A stretch of DNA of 64,000 nt, taken from contig JADFZW010000003.1 in assembly GCA_015232355.1 (NCBI GenBank), positions 1-64,000 of the forward strand, written 5' to 3'. Below are positions 43,152 through 52,616 of this stretch, piece after piece. Each line of letters starts with the position of its first letter. Within the stretch, counting starts at the first letter, position 1. The DNA comes from Oligoflexia bacterium (GTDB taxonomy: Bacteria; Bdellovibrionota; Bacteriovoracia; Bacteriovoracales; Bacteriovoracaceae). The notes beneath the pieces were generated by a model, which saw only the letters and a list, made by a program, of their open reading frames with translations, ran no database searches and was not told where the DNA came from. Both the position numbers and the translations under genes were made by a program.

Positions 43152-44171
43152 ATGAACACAGAAAAAGAATTAGATAAAAAAATTTCAGTAGCATTAGGAG
43201 AATTAGCAGATTTATTTAACAATAAAGATGTCACTGAGATATTAGTAGATGGTCCCGGAAGAGTTTGGTATGCAAGTGCAGGTAAAATCTATGATGTTCC
43301 TGAATTATTAAAAAGTGTGAATGATGTAAAAAAAGTCGTTGATAACATTCTTAGATTGTTTGAAAAAGAAATCAACCAACAAATTACCACCTATGAATTT
43401 AATATCGGTGAGAATGCTCGTTTCTATGCAGTTTTGCCACCTTCAGTTGTAGGAATATCCCCTGTATTTGGTATCGTTAAAAGACCTGCAAAGAATTTAA
43501 CTTGGGATGATCTTCTTAAATATAAGAGCATGGATGAAAATGTTATTAAAATTTTACAAAAAATTATTAATACACCTAAAAAAGCAAAGATACTATTGGC
43601 CGCAGGAATTGGATCAGGAGTAACTCATATATTTAATCTTTGTGTAAATACTGTATCAGACACGAAGAGAGTTATAGTTGCTGAAAGGATTCATGAAACA
43701 ATAATAGAACATAAAAGGGCCATATTGTTGGAGTCAAAAAATAATGAAGAGAATGAATTTACTAAAATGATTAATTTTTCCTTAACAATGAGACCTGATT
43801 TTGTGGCCATTCATCTAATTGATAATGCCAATCAAACAATTGAAGCATTAAATGTTATGCGCTCAATAGATGCTTTGATTTCAATCGTTCCTACAGAGGG
43901 GATATTTGATGCCTTAAAAAGAATCGAGTTAAATATGTTGGCCGGGAACCTGTCTTTAGGAGTAGATGATATAAAAAACATAATTGCTTCAGGAATTAAG
44001 TATGTTTGCTATCAACAACGATTCTTAGATGGCAGAAGAAAACTAACTGAGATTGTAAGACTTGATGGTGTTGAAAATGGTCGTTATGTTGTTACACCTA
44101 TTATTCACTGGGGAGCTGAAAAAGATGAGTGGGTAGTTTCTGAGGAAGGTGAAAAACTCTTGAATGACTAA
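43152..44171 (+). CDS. CpaF/VirB11 homologue with degenerate Walker A
   Basis: A 339-residue relative of the CpaF/TadA type II/IV secretion ATPases. The N-terminal part matches (VTEILVDGPGRVWYASAGKI; FNIGENARFYAVLPPSVVGI), and so does MRPDFVAIHLIDNANQTIEA with VMRSIDALISIVPTEGIFDALKRIE. But the P-loop reads AGIGSGVTH (residues 152-159): the nucleotide-binding Lys is Val157, and the Asp box and Walker B carboxylate are not recognisable. It looks like a structural pseudo-ATPase. No other pilus or secretion genes are adjacent, apart from a pilin-like protein at 50 kb. GAGG precedes the ATG. Confidence 0.8.
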   Translation: MNTEKELDKKISVALGELADLFNNKDVTEILVDGPGRVWYASAGKIYDVPELLKSVNDVKKVVDNILRLFEKEINQQITTYEFNIGENARFYAVLPPSVVGISPVFGIVKRPAKNLTWDDLLKYKSMDENVIKILQKIINTPKKAKILLAAGIGSGVTHIFNLCVNTVSDTKRVIVAERIHETIIEHKRAILLESKNNEENEFTKMINFSLTMRPDFVAIHLIDNANQTIEALNVMRSIDALISIVPTEGIFDALKRIELNMLAGNLSLGVDDIKNIIASGIKYVCYQQRFLDGRRKLTEIVRLDGVENGRYVVTPIIHWGAEKDEWVVSEEGEKLLND

Positions 44172-44215
44172 ATATTCTTTAAATGTTCATCGAAAAATTT
44201 AGGAAATAAGAAATT

Positions 44216-45544
44216 CTATGTCGATTGTAAATTTGGAATATATTGGTTTTTTAGGTTTATATCTAAAAATATTCTCTTGGCAAAGTTTAGAATATTTCTA
44301 AATCCAAAACCTCGTCTCTTTATTACTTTAATTTTATTATTTAATCCTTCAACAGCACCACTTGAATGTCTATGGGTAAAGTAATTTAAAATATTTTCTT
44401 GATATCTGTAATAGGTCTCAATAAATTTTTCAAATGGATGGTGTCCTTTTGTTTTATACCCCATGGCCATAATACACCAAGCATCTATTTTTATTTTTGC
44501 ATCTTTCTTTTCAAGATTACTTTCAAATATCAGATACAAATTTTCCCTAATATCGTAACATTCCTTTAAGCTAGGAGCTAATGTAAACAATTTTTTAAGT
44601 CGGTCTTTGTCATCCTCCTCTAAATCATCAGGGTGATGCCTGAATGGCCACATAGTAGATTTGACCTGCTCTAAAGTTTCTTGCTCACTTTTAAGATCTT
44701 CTTTTAATTTGTTTGTAACTTTTTTTCTTTCTTTATCAACTGCATTTCCAAGCAATTTTGCTACATGAAATCGATCAATGGTAACAATGCGATCGAAAAT
44801 TACATCATCGTTAGCAGTATCTTTTAGAACTGAAAAATAACATGCACTCATATCAACTGTCACTGATTCTAAGGAATTCCAAATTCTTTTTGGGATTGAT
44901 GAAAAAAATGGATTAATTTCATCCTTAGTCCTTCCATCAATGACTGCTAATATTTTACTTTTTCCAATAATGCTGATGTCAGAGACAATAGTAAGATAAC
45001 TTTTATGTCCTTTTCTAAGGGCAATTTCATCAACACCCATTCGGGTAATAAAAATTTCATCCCAGTTAATGGTAGTAACAATATTTCTATTAACTATCCC
45101 AGCTACTATTTCCTCGGTAATTACAAGTTTTTCGGCCACATCTTTTTCCGTAGAATTTATTAAATTCTTCAATGCAAATTTCTCATATAATTTTGTGCAT
45201 CCTCCATTCTCATTCAACCAATCAGGGTGAAATGAAGTAGTTGGTTTATCCTCACAATTAGTACATATAAATCGTGGCCATTTCAAATGTATAAACACAC
45301 GATCATCAAGAATCGGTAAATGTTCAATGATGGTTTCCTTGCACTGACCATATGGTTTTATAATTATCTTTCCACACTTATGGCAGGTGATGGATGTAGC
45401 AGTACATGCAGCATAGATATGATAATCACCATTTTTATCTATAGTAACATTTTTTATTTTTATATGATCAAGTTTTAAATCAATACTAAATTTTGTTTTT
45501 TTTCCCATAAAAACAAATATTACATAAAAATTAAAATCGGCCAA
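44216..45544 (-). CDS. ISL3-family transposase
   Basis: A 442-residue transposase. The N-terminal zinc-finger part has CHKCGK and CTNCED. The catalytic acidic residues can be placed in MGVDEIALRKGHKSYL, SVTVDMSACYFS and SSGAVEGLNNKIKVIKRRGF, the DDE order of ISL3. The frame opens at a TTG at 45544; the first ATG is at 45508 (MGKKTKFSIDL) and is more likely the start. It seems complete. TATGTCG occurs at 44217 and inverted at 45553-45559, possibly the IS ends, but no target duplication is visible. Confidence 0.92.
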   Translation of the reverse strand: MADFNFYVIFVFMGKKTKFSIDLKLDHIKIKNVTIDKNGDYHIYAACTATSITCHKCGKIIIKPYGQCKETIIEHLPILDDRVFIHLKWPRFICTNCEDKPTTSFHPDWLNENGGCTKLYEKFALKNLINSTEKDVAEKLVITEEIVAGIVNRNIVTTINWDEIFITRMGVDEIALRKGHKSYLTIVSDISIIGKSKILAVIDGRTKDEINPFFSSIPKRIWNSLESVTVDMSACYFSVLKDTANDDVIFDRIVTIDRFHVAKLLGNAVDKERKKVTNKLKEDLKSEQETLEQVKSTMWPFRHHPDDLEEDDKDRLKKLFTLAPSLKECYDIRENLYLIFESNLEKKDAKIKIDAWCIMAMGYKTKGHHPFEKFIETYYRYQENILNYFTHRHSSGAVEGLNNKIKVIKRRGFGFRNILNFAKRIFLDINLKNQYIPNLQST

Positions 45545-45676
45545 GGGCTATGCGACATAATTAGTTTTTGAATTTACATTGCTTATGATGACTAGTTTCA
45601 TATGGAGATTCAGAGATTTTAGTGAGATTTTTGCAATATTAATTCCGATTGAGCCATAAATATTATTTAAAATTTA

Positions 45677-46498
45677 TTATCCCAACGCTACATCAAGTAT
45701 CATCATAACTGTAAAACCTAACATTGCACCAATGGTTGAAATATCTGTTTCACTATCTCTTTGTGATTCAGGAATAAGTTCTTCAACTACGACATAAATC
45801 ATTGCTCCAGCAGCAAATGAAAGTGCATAAGGTAGCAGTGGTTGCATCCAAATAACTGCAAGCGCTCCAATCACTCCTGCAATCGGTTCTACAATCCCAG
45901 AAAGCTGTCCATAATAAAAACTTTTAGTTCTAGAAAGCCCCTCTCTTCTTAATGGAATAGAGACTGCTGCACCCTCTGGAAAATTTTGCATACCTATCCC
46001 AATCGCAAGTGAAACGGCACCGGCCAGTGATGCCGATGGAATATTTGCGGCCACAGCACCAAAAGCAACTCCAACGGCCAATCCCTCTGGGATATTATGA
46101 AGTGTTATCGCCAAGACTAAAAGAATACTTCTCTGCCAAGATGTTTTAATTCCCTCGGCCTCGGATCTTGGTAGTCCAAGATGCAAGTGTGGTAATAATT
46201 TATCGACTATAAATAAGAATAATCCACCTGACAAAAATCCTATGGCCGCTGGAATCCATGCTGTTTTCCCCGCTCGTTCGCTCATTTCAATTGCTGGAGC
46301 GAGAAGTGACCAAAAACTTGCAGCTATCATCACACCGGCCGCAAATCCAAGCATTCCATTTAAAACTAGGCGATTGATGGTCTTAAAGAAAAAAACCATG
46401 CTTGCACCAAGCGCAGTTAAAAACCAAGTAAATAATGTTGCCAGTAGTGCTTGAACCACTGGATTTAGATTAGTAAAAAATGATAATTCAGCATGCAT
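45677..46498 (-). CDS. ZIP family metal transporter
   Basis: A 273-residue inner-membrane protein with about eight helices. The signature [16 protein letters not shown] and [18 protein letters not shown] hold the His/Glu pairs that bind Zn2+ in ZupT/ZIP proteins; a His-containing loop ([15 protein letters not shown]) lies between helices 3 and 4. ZIP proteins import divalent metals. It is near the Fe/Mn cofactor enzyme SOD only at a distance; the neighbour is a cupin gene. Confidence 0.9.
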   Translation of the reverse strand: MHAELSFFTNLNPVVQALLATLFTWFLTALGASMVFFFKTINRLVLNGMLGFAAGVMIAASFWSLLAPAIEMSERAGKTAWIPAAIGFLSGGLFLFIVDKLLPHLHLGLPRSEAEGIKTSWQRSILLVLAITLHNIPEGLAVGVAFGAVAANIPSASLAGAVSLAIGIGMQNFPEGAAVSIPLRREGLSRTKSFYYGQLSGIVEPIAGVIGALAVIWMQPLLPYALSFAAGAMIYVVVEELIPESQRDSETDISTIGAMLGFTVMMILDVALG

Positions 46499-46626
46499 CT
46501 TTAGAATCCTTTATTTAGGTATCAACTTATCATAGTTTTTTTATATAAATAAAACACTAAAGAAAAATAATAATTTTATCTGCTACAGAATGTAAACATG
46601 GAAAGTACAGGTTTGTTTGTATCATA

Positions 46627-46941
46627 CTATTTCTCTTTAATTAGAGTTAATAGCATTTTGAAAGGTTGATGAGCATTTACAGCATGAGGAATGTTTGCTG
46701 GCATAATTATCAAATCTCCATCATTAAGAGTGTGTGCTTTGCCCTCAATAATAATTTCACCAACACCTTCGATTACCTGGACAATGGCATTATAGGGAGA
46801 TGTATGTTCTGTTAGACGTTGATCTTTATCAAAGGCAAATAGAGTTATTCCTCCAGCATTATTTTCTAAAATTTTCTTGGATACAATAGAATCTGTTGAA
46901 TAAGTAACATGGTCTTGAAGTTTTATTTTTTCTGTTTTCAT
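46627..46941 (-). CDS. cupin domain protein
   Basis: A 104-residue single cupin barrel. Motif 1 is LTEHTSPYNAIVQVIEGVGE (about 43-62) and motif 2 is DGDLIIMPANIPHAVNA; only part of the metal-binding His/Glu set is present (H46, E57 region, H89). Function unknown; such small cupins act as sugar, hormone or metal binding proteins. It faces away from the exported protein at 47101 and shares an intergenic region with it. Confidence 0.85.
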   Translation of the reverse strand: MKTEKIKLQDHVTYSTDSIVSKKILENNAGGITLFAFDKDQRLTEHTSPYNAIVQVIEGVGEIIIEGKAHTLNDGDLIIMPANIPHAVNAHQPFKMLLTLIKEK

Positions 46942-47100
46942 AAAAATCCTTTTTTGTTGAAGGAGATATTAATAATATTAAAATTAGAATACCATTGTTT
47001 GAGGTAGAAGGAATTGATTTAGGTCAAGGATTATTAATTTTAATTTAATTTTGCTAAATAATGTTGTAATGTGATCTTTTTTATTATTTCAAGGAGACTT

Positions 47101-47817
47101 ATGCACTCAAATAGATTTAAACCAATTTATACTTTACCTAGATCAAAAAATATTTTAACAATTATATCCTCATTGTTAATTATATCATTTCTCTTAATTT
47201 CAACAAAAATTTTTTCCAGTGACAATAATGAGGAAGAATCATCTTCTGTTAATATTAAGTCTGGAACACTCAAAATCAGTCAAAATTTAAAAGCATCTAA
47301 TTTCTTTTTATCAATCGATGAAGATAAAAGAATAGATGTTATTTCTCAACTCAACTTCGATCCTTTTACAAAGACTTTCAGAGGTAATACTTCATTTAAA
47401 TTTGAAGCGGACTCAAATGGCATATCATCAGAATTAATGGATATTGATTGCGGAACGGGACTAATTGAAGGTAGAACTGTAAATTTAGAGCGTACTTTTT
47501 TTTCGAAGGAAAGTTTGCTTGAAGGTAATCTAAAAATTATTGCACCTAAGAATAGATCCGAGGGTTTGGAATATACAGTAAAATTAGATATTCCAATAAT
47601 TAATTTGAAGTTAATGCAAAAATTAAAAAAAACTTATCTTGATTGTCAGCAAAGACCATTAGAAATAATTTTTAACGAAATGTTTTTTACAATTATTTCA
47701 ACAGAACCGCTTGATCTTACGCTTGTTAGCTTTCAAAACGAAGGGGAAACAAAAAAATTTAAAGGTAGTGAATATCAAGATGAGTATGTCATAGAATGGG
47801 ATATCCAAGGAGAGTAA
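47101..47817 (+). CDS. exported protein of unknown function
   Basis: About 238 residues. The start at 47101 has AAGGAG four bases upstream and gives MHSNRFKPIYTL; a longer frame starts at 47071. A signal segment (ILTIISSLLIISFLLISTKIF) leads to a beta-rich domain with few Cys (IDCGTGLIEG, LDCQQRP). I see no family motif. The next gene starts six bases after its stop and also encodes an exported beta-rich protein, so they likely act together. Confidence 0.6.
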   Translation: MHSNRFKPIYTLPRSKNILTIISSLLIISFLLISTKIFSSDNNEEESSSVNIKSGTLKISQNLKASNFFLSIDEDKRIDVISQLNFDPFTKTFRGNTSFKFEADSNGISSELMDIDCGTGLIEGRTVNLERTFFSKESLLEGNLKIIAPKNRSEGLEYTVKLDIPIINLKLMQKLKKTYLDCQQRPLEIIFNEMFFTIISTEPLDLTLVSFQNEGETKKFKGSEYQDEYVIEWDIQGE

Positions 47818-47822
47818 CAATC

Positions 47823-49340
47823 ATGAATAACAATAATACAAACAAAACCAACAAAACCAACAAAACCAAAAATATTCTAATTGCATTAACAATAATGTCT
47901 TCAATATTATATGCTGTACTTATATCTCTACCAATATTTGCTCAAGAACAAAATAAAGATGATTCATGGGAAGGTCATGTAACTCTTAAAGTAACTATAA
48001 ATAAAGCTCCATATTTTTATACAGAAATGAAACCTGATACGAATGTATCTGTTCCTTATGGTGTTGATTATAGCTCTTTTGGAAATGGCAGTTACTCTCA
48101 TTCATTCAATATTAAAGATGGTAAAGTAAGTAGAAGTGTTGTTTCTGGACAAGTTTCATTAAGTAATGTTGCTAATAATGTAATAATAATTGATGGCAAA
48201 CCCGTTGCCCCTTCAGGGACATCAGAAATGATTTTGTTTTTTTGGAATAATGAATTAGCACCCAAAGATCAATCGGCAATTGAAATTACATCTGTTTCAG
48301 ATACAAGTTATCAGGTGGGATTATCAAGTACACACAAACATCTTAAACAATTTTCCTGGATGCAGTCTTCAAGTGCCAATCCTAATCCTGTTCCTGTTAA
48401 ACCAGATATTTCTGTACCATCACAATCAACTTTTTTATATAATTTCAACGATACAGATGCTGTAGATGAGGAAACAAGGATTGTTTTACGAGGTAATAAA
48501 CAAATCTATCAAAAAACATTTAATGCTGATAAATTTAGCGAGCTACCTACTTGGTATGGAGATGGGATATTGTCTGAGCAGGCAGCTGCACCCAATATGA
48601 AATATGCTCATCTATTTAGAAAAGGCAAAGTAACAATTCAAATCCATGCATTTTGGAATCTTATAAAGAAAAAGAAATTGTGGGGTTGGAAAGGATCAAT
48701 TTCTACTCACTATAATTTTCATTGGAATAAGACTACTCGAAGTCCTTTCGTGCAAGGAAAAGAAAAAACAACAATTGAAAACACTAATGTTAATTTTTAT
48801 TCAACAATAAATGTTGATCCAAAAAAAATGGAACTGGGTGAAAATCAAGATATGTCATTCAAATACACTGGTGAAATGCAAGTTAAAGAAGATGCTGATG
48901 CGAAAGTTAATTGCCCAATTCCACAACCTCCCTACAATATAATGAAAAGTACAGGGATTCATACCACGACCAATGCTAACACTAGTTTTGATAGTAGCGG
49001 AAAAGTTAAAGTTAGTTTACCTGGTAGAGCTGATAGTATTGATAAATTGGAAGCAAAATTTTTACTTCCAACTTTTACCGGAGGAACAGGTAAAAGCACT
49101 ACCTCTGGTACTACATATGGTTGGGACTATTGTGATTACCCTCAAAATGCTGGTGGCCCACCTATAAATCTTGATGGTACCATTTCTACTCCCTATACAA
49201 TGGTATGGTTAAAAAATGGAACAGTAATAAATAACGACGATGGTTCAATTACTTGGAGTGGTAGTTTTTCTCCTGATGAGCAAGAGGGAGGACCAATGAA
49301 AACTAGACACAATTGGAACTTAGTTTATGGACCATATTGA
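47823..49340 (+). CDS. exported beta-rich protein of unknown function
   Basis: About 505 residues. GGAGAG lies eight bases before the ATG at 47823 (MNNNNTNKTNKTNK), so I reject an in-frame start at 47796. NTNKTNKTNKTK is a short repeat. The signal segment (ILIALTIMSSILYAVLISLP..FAQEQ) is followed by long stretches of Thr/Ser/Asn-rich strands. Two Cys lie in VNCPIPQPPYN and WDYCDYP. No domain is recognised. It is part of an operon-like row with the previous gene and with the HAD gene. Confidence 0.6.
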   Translation: MNNNNTNKTNKTNKTKNILIALTIMSSILYAVLISLPIFAQEQNKDDSWEGHVTLKVTINKAPYFYTEMKPDTNVSVPYGVDYSSFGNGSYSHSFNIKDGKVSRSVVSGQVSLSNVANNVIIIDGKPVAPSGTSEMILFFWNNELAPKDQSAIEITSVSDTSYQVGLSSTHKHLKQFSWMQSSSANPNPVPVKPDISVPSQSTFLYNFNDTDAVDEETRIVLRGNKQIYQKTFNADKFSELPTWYGDGILSEQAAAPNMKYAHLFRKGKVTIQIHAFWNLIKKKKLWGWKGSISTHYNFHWNKTTRSPFVQGKEKTTIENTNVNFYSTINVDPKKMELGENQDMSFKYTGEMQVKEDADAKVNCPIPQPPYNIMKSTGIHTTTNANTSFDSSGKVKVSLPGRADSIDKLEAKFLLPTFTGGTGKSTTSGTTYGWDYCDYPQNAGGPPINLDGTISTPYTMVWLKNGTVINNDDGSITWSGSFSPDEQEGGPMKTRHNWNLVYGPY

Positions 49341-50031
49341 TATTAATAAAGAGATGGAAAAACAAAAAAAAACATACAAAAACTATATTTTTGATTGTGA
49401 TGGAGTAATTTTACGCTCGAATCATATTAAAACTGATGCAATGAGGACGTTGGTTGCTCCGTATGGAAATGATTTATGTGAAGATTTTGTTTCTTATCAC
49501 AAATCAAATGCGGGGGCGCCAAGAATAAGTAAATTTATACATCTCTTTGAAAACATCTTGAAAATTAAATCACCTGCTCTCTATCAGCAGAGACTAAAGC
49601 AAATGCTGGATGATTTTGAACAGCTTACTTTGCAAAAATTAGTTGCTTCAGATGAAATTAATGGCATTAGCAAATATTTAAAACATTTAGAGACGATTTC
49701 TAACATTAAAAAATTTGTGATCTCTGGTTCACCACAGAGTGATCTTCGCTACATTTTAAAAGAAAAAAAGTTGGATATTTTTTTTGATGAGATCTATGGT
49801 AGTCCTCAAACGAAGATAGAAAATTTAAACAAACTAAAAAATAATTATGATTTAAGTGATTCAATATATTTTGGTGATTCTTTGATTGATTATCAGATGG
49901 CACAGATGTTTGATATGGATTTTGTATTTGTTTATGGGGCCAGTGAATTTGAGAATTGGCGTGATTTTTTTATGGGCCATAATGAAAAAGAAAGAGTAGA
50001 ATTAATAAAGGATTTCAGCTCTTATATTTAG
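49327..50031 (+). CDS. HAD-superfamily hydrolase
   Basis: A 234-residue phosphatase-like enzyme. Motif I FDCDGVILRS has the nucleophile Asp23 and Asp25; motif II is VISGSPQSD; motif IV is YFGDSLIDYQMA. The cap between them is helical. It resembles beta-phosphoglucomutase/phosphoglycolate-phosphatase types. The substrate is open. Its ATG overlaps the end of the previous gene by 14 bases, and a second ATG (49354) follows an AAAGAG. Confidence 0.88.
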   Translation: MDHIDINKEMEKQKKTYKNYIFDCDGVILRSNHIKTDAMRTLVAPYGNDLCEDFVSYHKSNAGAPRISKFIHLFENILKIKSPALYQQRLKQMLDDFEQLTLQKLVASDEINGISKYLKHLETISNIKKFVISGSPQSDLRYILKEKKLDIFFDEIYGSPQTKIENLNKLKNNYDLSDSIYFGDSLIDYQMAQMFDMDFVFVYGASEFENWRDFFMGHNEKERVELIKDFSSYI

Positions 50032-50087
50032 ATTAAGTTTTGTAGATATTATTAATATTCCTCATATTGATATATTTGGTGAGTAAT

Positions 50088-51200
50088 ATGAAATGTGAAA
50101 ATACAACAAAAAAATTCAAATATTGGTCCAATGGAATGACATTAGTTGAAGTAATGATGGCCTTGGCAATCGCATCGATTGGACTTGTAGCATTTATGAG
50201 TATGAATAAGAATCAGCAGAAAGCTACTCAAGAACTTATAGAAAAAATGGCCGTGCTAGATTTTCAAAGTCAGCTTAGAACTGCTTTAATGGATGGAACT
50301 GTTTGCTCTTATGAAGTTACAGTTTCACCTCTAACATTTGATGCTTCGAAGATTGGTACAGCTACACCACCTACATTAGATTTGCAAAGGATTCACTTAC
50401 GTCCTAATTCTAATTCGCCAATAGTAGCAGAGTTTGGTTCTGCCATTTCAACAAATGCAAGGAATATAAATGTTAAATCAATTAAAATTAACAATATCGC
50501 TGGTGTTAAATCAGGGACAATTTTCTCTGCAAAATTACAAATTGATTTTAATTCTAGCTCTGGTAATTTGCTTAAACCAGTTGTTTTTTCAATAATTCTA
50601 GCAACGACTCCTCCTAATGCTGATATAAAGTCCATCACTGGTTGTTCTGGAAATGAGAGTTCAACAAATAGAATTCTTTATTATTTTGGAGGAATGTATA
50701 CAGAAACTCTTTTTAACAATCCGGTGACTAGTAGTAAAAGTTGTCCAGTAGGTTATTTGGATATAAAGATCAATGGAACTTTCAATAAGGATTGGCCATT
50801 ACATTTTTGTATAAGATCGGTTCAAGATAATAATATACCGCCTTTCCCGACTGTTTTTGCAGATTTTGGAGGAATAGTAGGATCGATCTCAGGAGGGGCA
50901 TACAATGTAAGCAATCCAAAAACTAGCAATGCAAATTGTCCCAGTGGATTTACCAAGACAATGATCTACCATTATTCTAATGTAGATTGGCCTTTAGATT
51001 TATGTTGGAAACAAACGACTGATCCTAAAGGTACGTCGATAATGGATTTTGGTGGAATGTATGGTTATATTGAAGGTAGTGCTGTTATTAATCCTTTATC
51101 AGGATACTTTGGTTGTCCGTATGGATTTACTTCCATCAAAATTTTAGATCACAGTACGGTTGATTGGCCATTATATTATTGTTACCGTATATTAGATTAA
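50088..51200 (+). CDS. type IV pilin-like protein with three C-terminal repeats
   Basis: About 370 residues. The ATG at 50088 has GGTGAG four bases upstream. The prepilin signature is GMTLVEVMMALAIASIGLVA (cleavage after the Gly), so the protein is made with an N-terminal helix for pilus or pseudopilus assembly. The first half (50-190) is pilin-like. Three repeats of about 58 residues follow, each with FGG-x..CPxGFxx..DWPLxxC (cysteines in SCPVGYLDI, NCPSGFTKT, GCPYGFTSI and HFC, LCW, YYC). The repeats look like a small disulfide-bonded module for adhesion. Neighbouring genes are not pilus genes. Confidence 0.8.
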   Translation: MKCENTTKKFKYWSNGMTLVEVMMALAIASIGLVAFMSMNKNQQKATQELIEKMAVLDFQSQLRTALMDGTVCSYEVTVSPLTFDASKIGTATPPTLDLQRIHLRPNSNSPIVAEFGSAISTNARNINVKSIKINNIAGVKSGTIFSAKLQIDFNSSSGNLLKPVVFSIILATTPPNADIKSITGCSGNESSTNRILYYFGGMYTETLFNNPVTSSKSCPVGYLDIKINGTFNKDWPLHFCIRSVQDNNIPPFPTVFADFGGIVGSISGGAYNVSNPKTSNANCPSGFTKTMIYHYSNVDWPLDLCWKQTTDPKGTSIMDFGGMYGYIEGSAVINPLSGYFGCPYGFTSIKILDHSTVDWPLYYCYRILD

Positions 51201-51249
51201 TACATATCTGTTGCAAAATAGGATCTTATTTTTTTTGCAAAATTGTCAA

Positions 51250-51561
51250 CTATTTCAGTTTAATATCAGGATTATCAATTACAACTCTGGAGAATAGAGT
51301 TTCTATGTCAATTTCGTTTTTAAGATTTGTAATTAGGTTATTTACATCATCCATATACTCGATTGTTGAGTAAATCTCAATTTCCCTAAAGAGTGGGTCA
51401 GAGATGCTTTCATTAATAGTTGAATAAAAGCATATGCCCTCTTGTGACTCGAGTAGGAAATAGAGATAAACGGAATCTTTTTTCGTTACTCTTAGGTTTA
51501 CATGAAATAATTCTTTAGTGTTTTGGTACGATCTTATCATTTTTATTACGATTGACTTCAT
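51250..51561 (-). CDS. small cytosolic protein, possibly DUF4911-type
   Basis: A 103-residue protein of unknown function. VYLYFLLESQEGICFYSTI (about residues 31-49) and EIYSTIEYMDDVNNLITNLK fit DUF4911, a short delta-proteobacterial family, where the pattern is L-fiLE-yeGla---T. The gene lies in opposite orientation to its neighbours and has no obvious ribosome-binding site. Tentative. Confidence 0.5.
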   Translation of the reverse strand: MKSIVIKMIRSYQNTKELFHVNLRVTKKDSVYLYFLLESQEGICFYSTINESISDPLFREIEIYSTIEYMDDVNNLITNLKNEIDIETLFSRVVIDNPDIKLK

Positions 51562-51662
51562 TTCACCATCACTTAAAATAAAATTATGAGAAAGTCAAAT
51601 TCTCTTCTTAGTTAACTTAGTAAAATAGTCCAATATATGTGTATATATAGGAGAATTAATAC

Positions 51663-52616
51663 ATGAGCGGTTTTTTGTCTAAATCAAATTTATCTCCTTT
51701 TTTATTTTTATTAATACTTTTGTTTTCATCATCTTTGTTTTTATCGTTAATGTCATGTTCAATTATTCAAAGGAAACCACCAGAGGTAAATCTTCCCACT
51801 AATCCCAACGCCAGTGGAAATGCTCCAGTGAGAGAGGGAAGTTCATTAAATCAAGAGATAGTTGCGAAAACGCAATATGATGAATTGTTAATGAAACATA
51901 ATGATTTACTTAAGAAAGCTAAAGAGAGAGGAGTTGTTTTAGAAGATGATAGTCTTGGACTGAGTGGTGCTAGTGGTGCTAGTGGAACAAGAGATAGAAT
52001 GGTCAATTCAAATAAAACCGAAGCTCAAAATGAGAGTAAGGTTGAAAATAATCAAGATAGGATTAATTATCAAAGTGATGTTAAAATGGGTGTGAGTTCT
52101 CTTATAGAGGGAGTTGGATCTAGTAAGAATGATACTTATAATGCTGCCAAAGATACGAAAGATACGAAAGATACGAAAGATGAGATTAAAAATGGAGATA
52201 TGGATGCTGGAGGAGAAAAATTAGCTTTACATGCAAGTTCTAAAAATGTTTCGCCCTCGACATCATCACTTTCTTCTTCCGAAGATGCAAAATTAGAAAA
52301 TGAAATTGCTGAATTAACTAGGGCACTAGAGGTATTGGGGAAGAGACAATATGGAAGTGCAATGAAGATATTACAAAACGTAGAGAATTCTAAATTTAAA
52401 CAAGTAAAAGTGAGAGCAAAATTTTATATTGGAGAGATTTTGTTATTACAAAAGGAATATGATTTGGCGATGCAATCATATGATGAAATAATTAATAAGT
52501 ATGCCTATTCGTCAGTTACTTTGCGTGCTCTGGAGAGGGGTGCCTTGTGTGCAAAGAAATTATCTTTAAAGGATAAGTATGAAAGGTATAACTCTTTAAT
52601 AAGGATATTTAATTGA
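51663..52616 (+). CDS. TPR lipoprotein
   Basis: A 317-residue lipoprotein. Signal LFLLILLFSSSLFLSLMSC with lipobox LMSC. The middle (residues 85-205) is low complexity, with a DTKDTKDTKD repeat encoded by GATACGAAA units. A TPR domain is at 215-317 (RALEVLGKRQYGSAMKILQN, KFYIGEILLLQKEYDLAMQS), in the style of CpoB/YbgF. It overlaps the LysM gene by four bases. Confidence 0.75.
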   Translation: MSGFLSKSNLSPFLFLLILLFSSSLFLSLMSCSIIQRKPPEVNLPTNPNASGNAPVREGSSLNQEIVAKTQYDELLMKHNDLLKKAKERGVVLEDDSLGLSGASGASGTRDRMVNSNKTEAQNESKVENNQDRINYQSDVKMGVSSLIEGVGSSKNDTYNAAKDTKDTKDTKDEIKNGDMDAGGEKLALHASSKNVSPSTSSLSSSEDAKLENEIAELTRALEVLGKRQYGSAMKILQNVENSKFKQVKVRAKFYIGEILLLQKEYDLAMQSYDEIINKYAYSSVTLRALERGALCAKKLSLKDKYERYNSLIRIFN

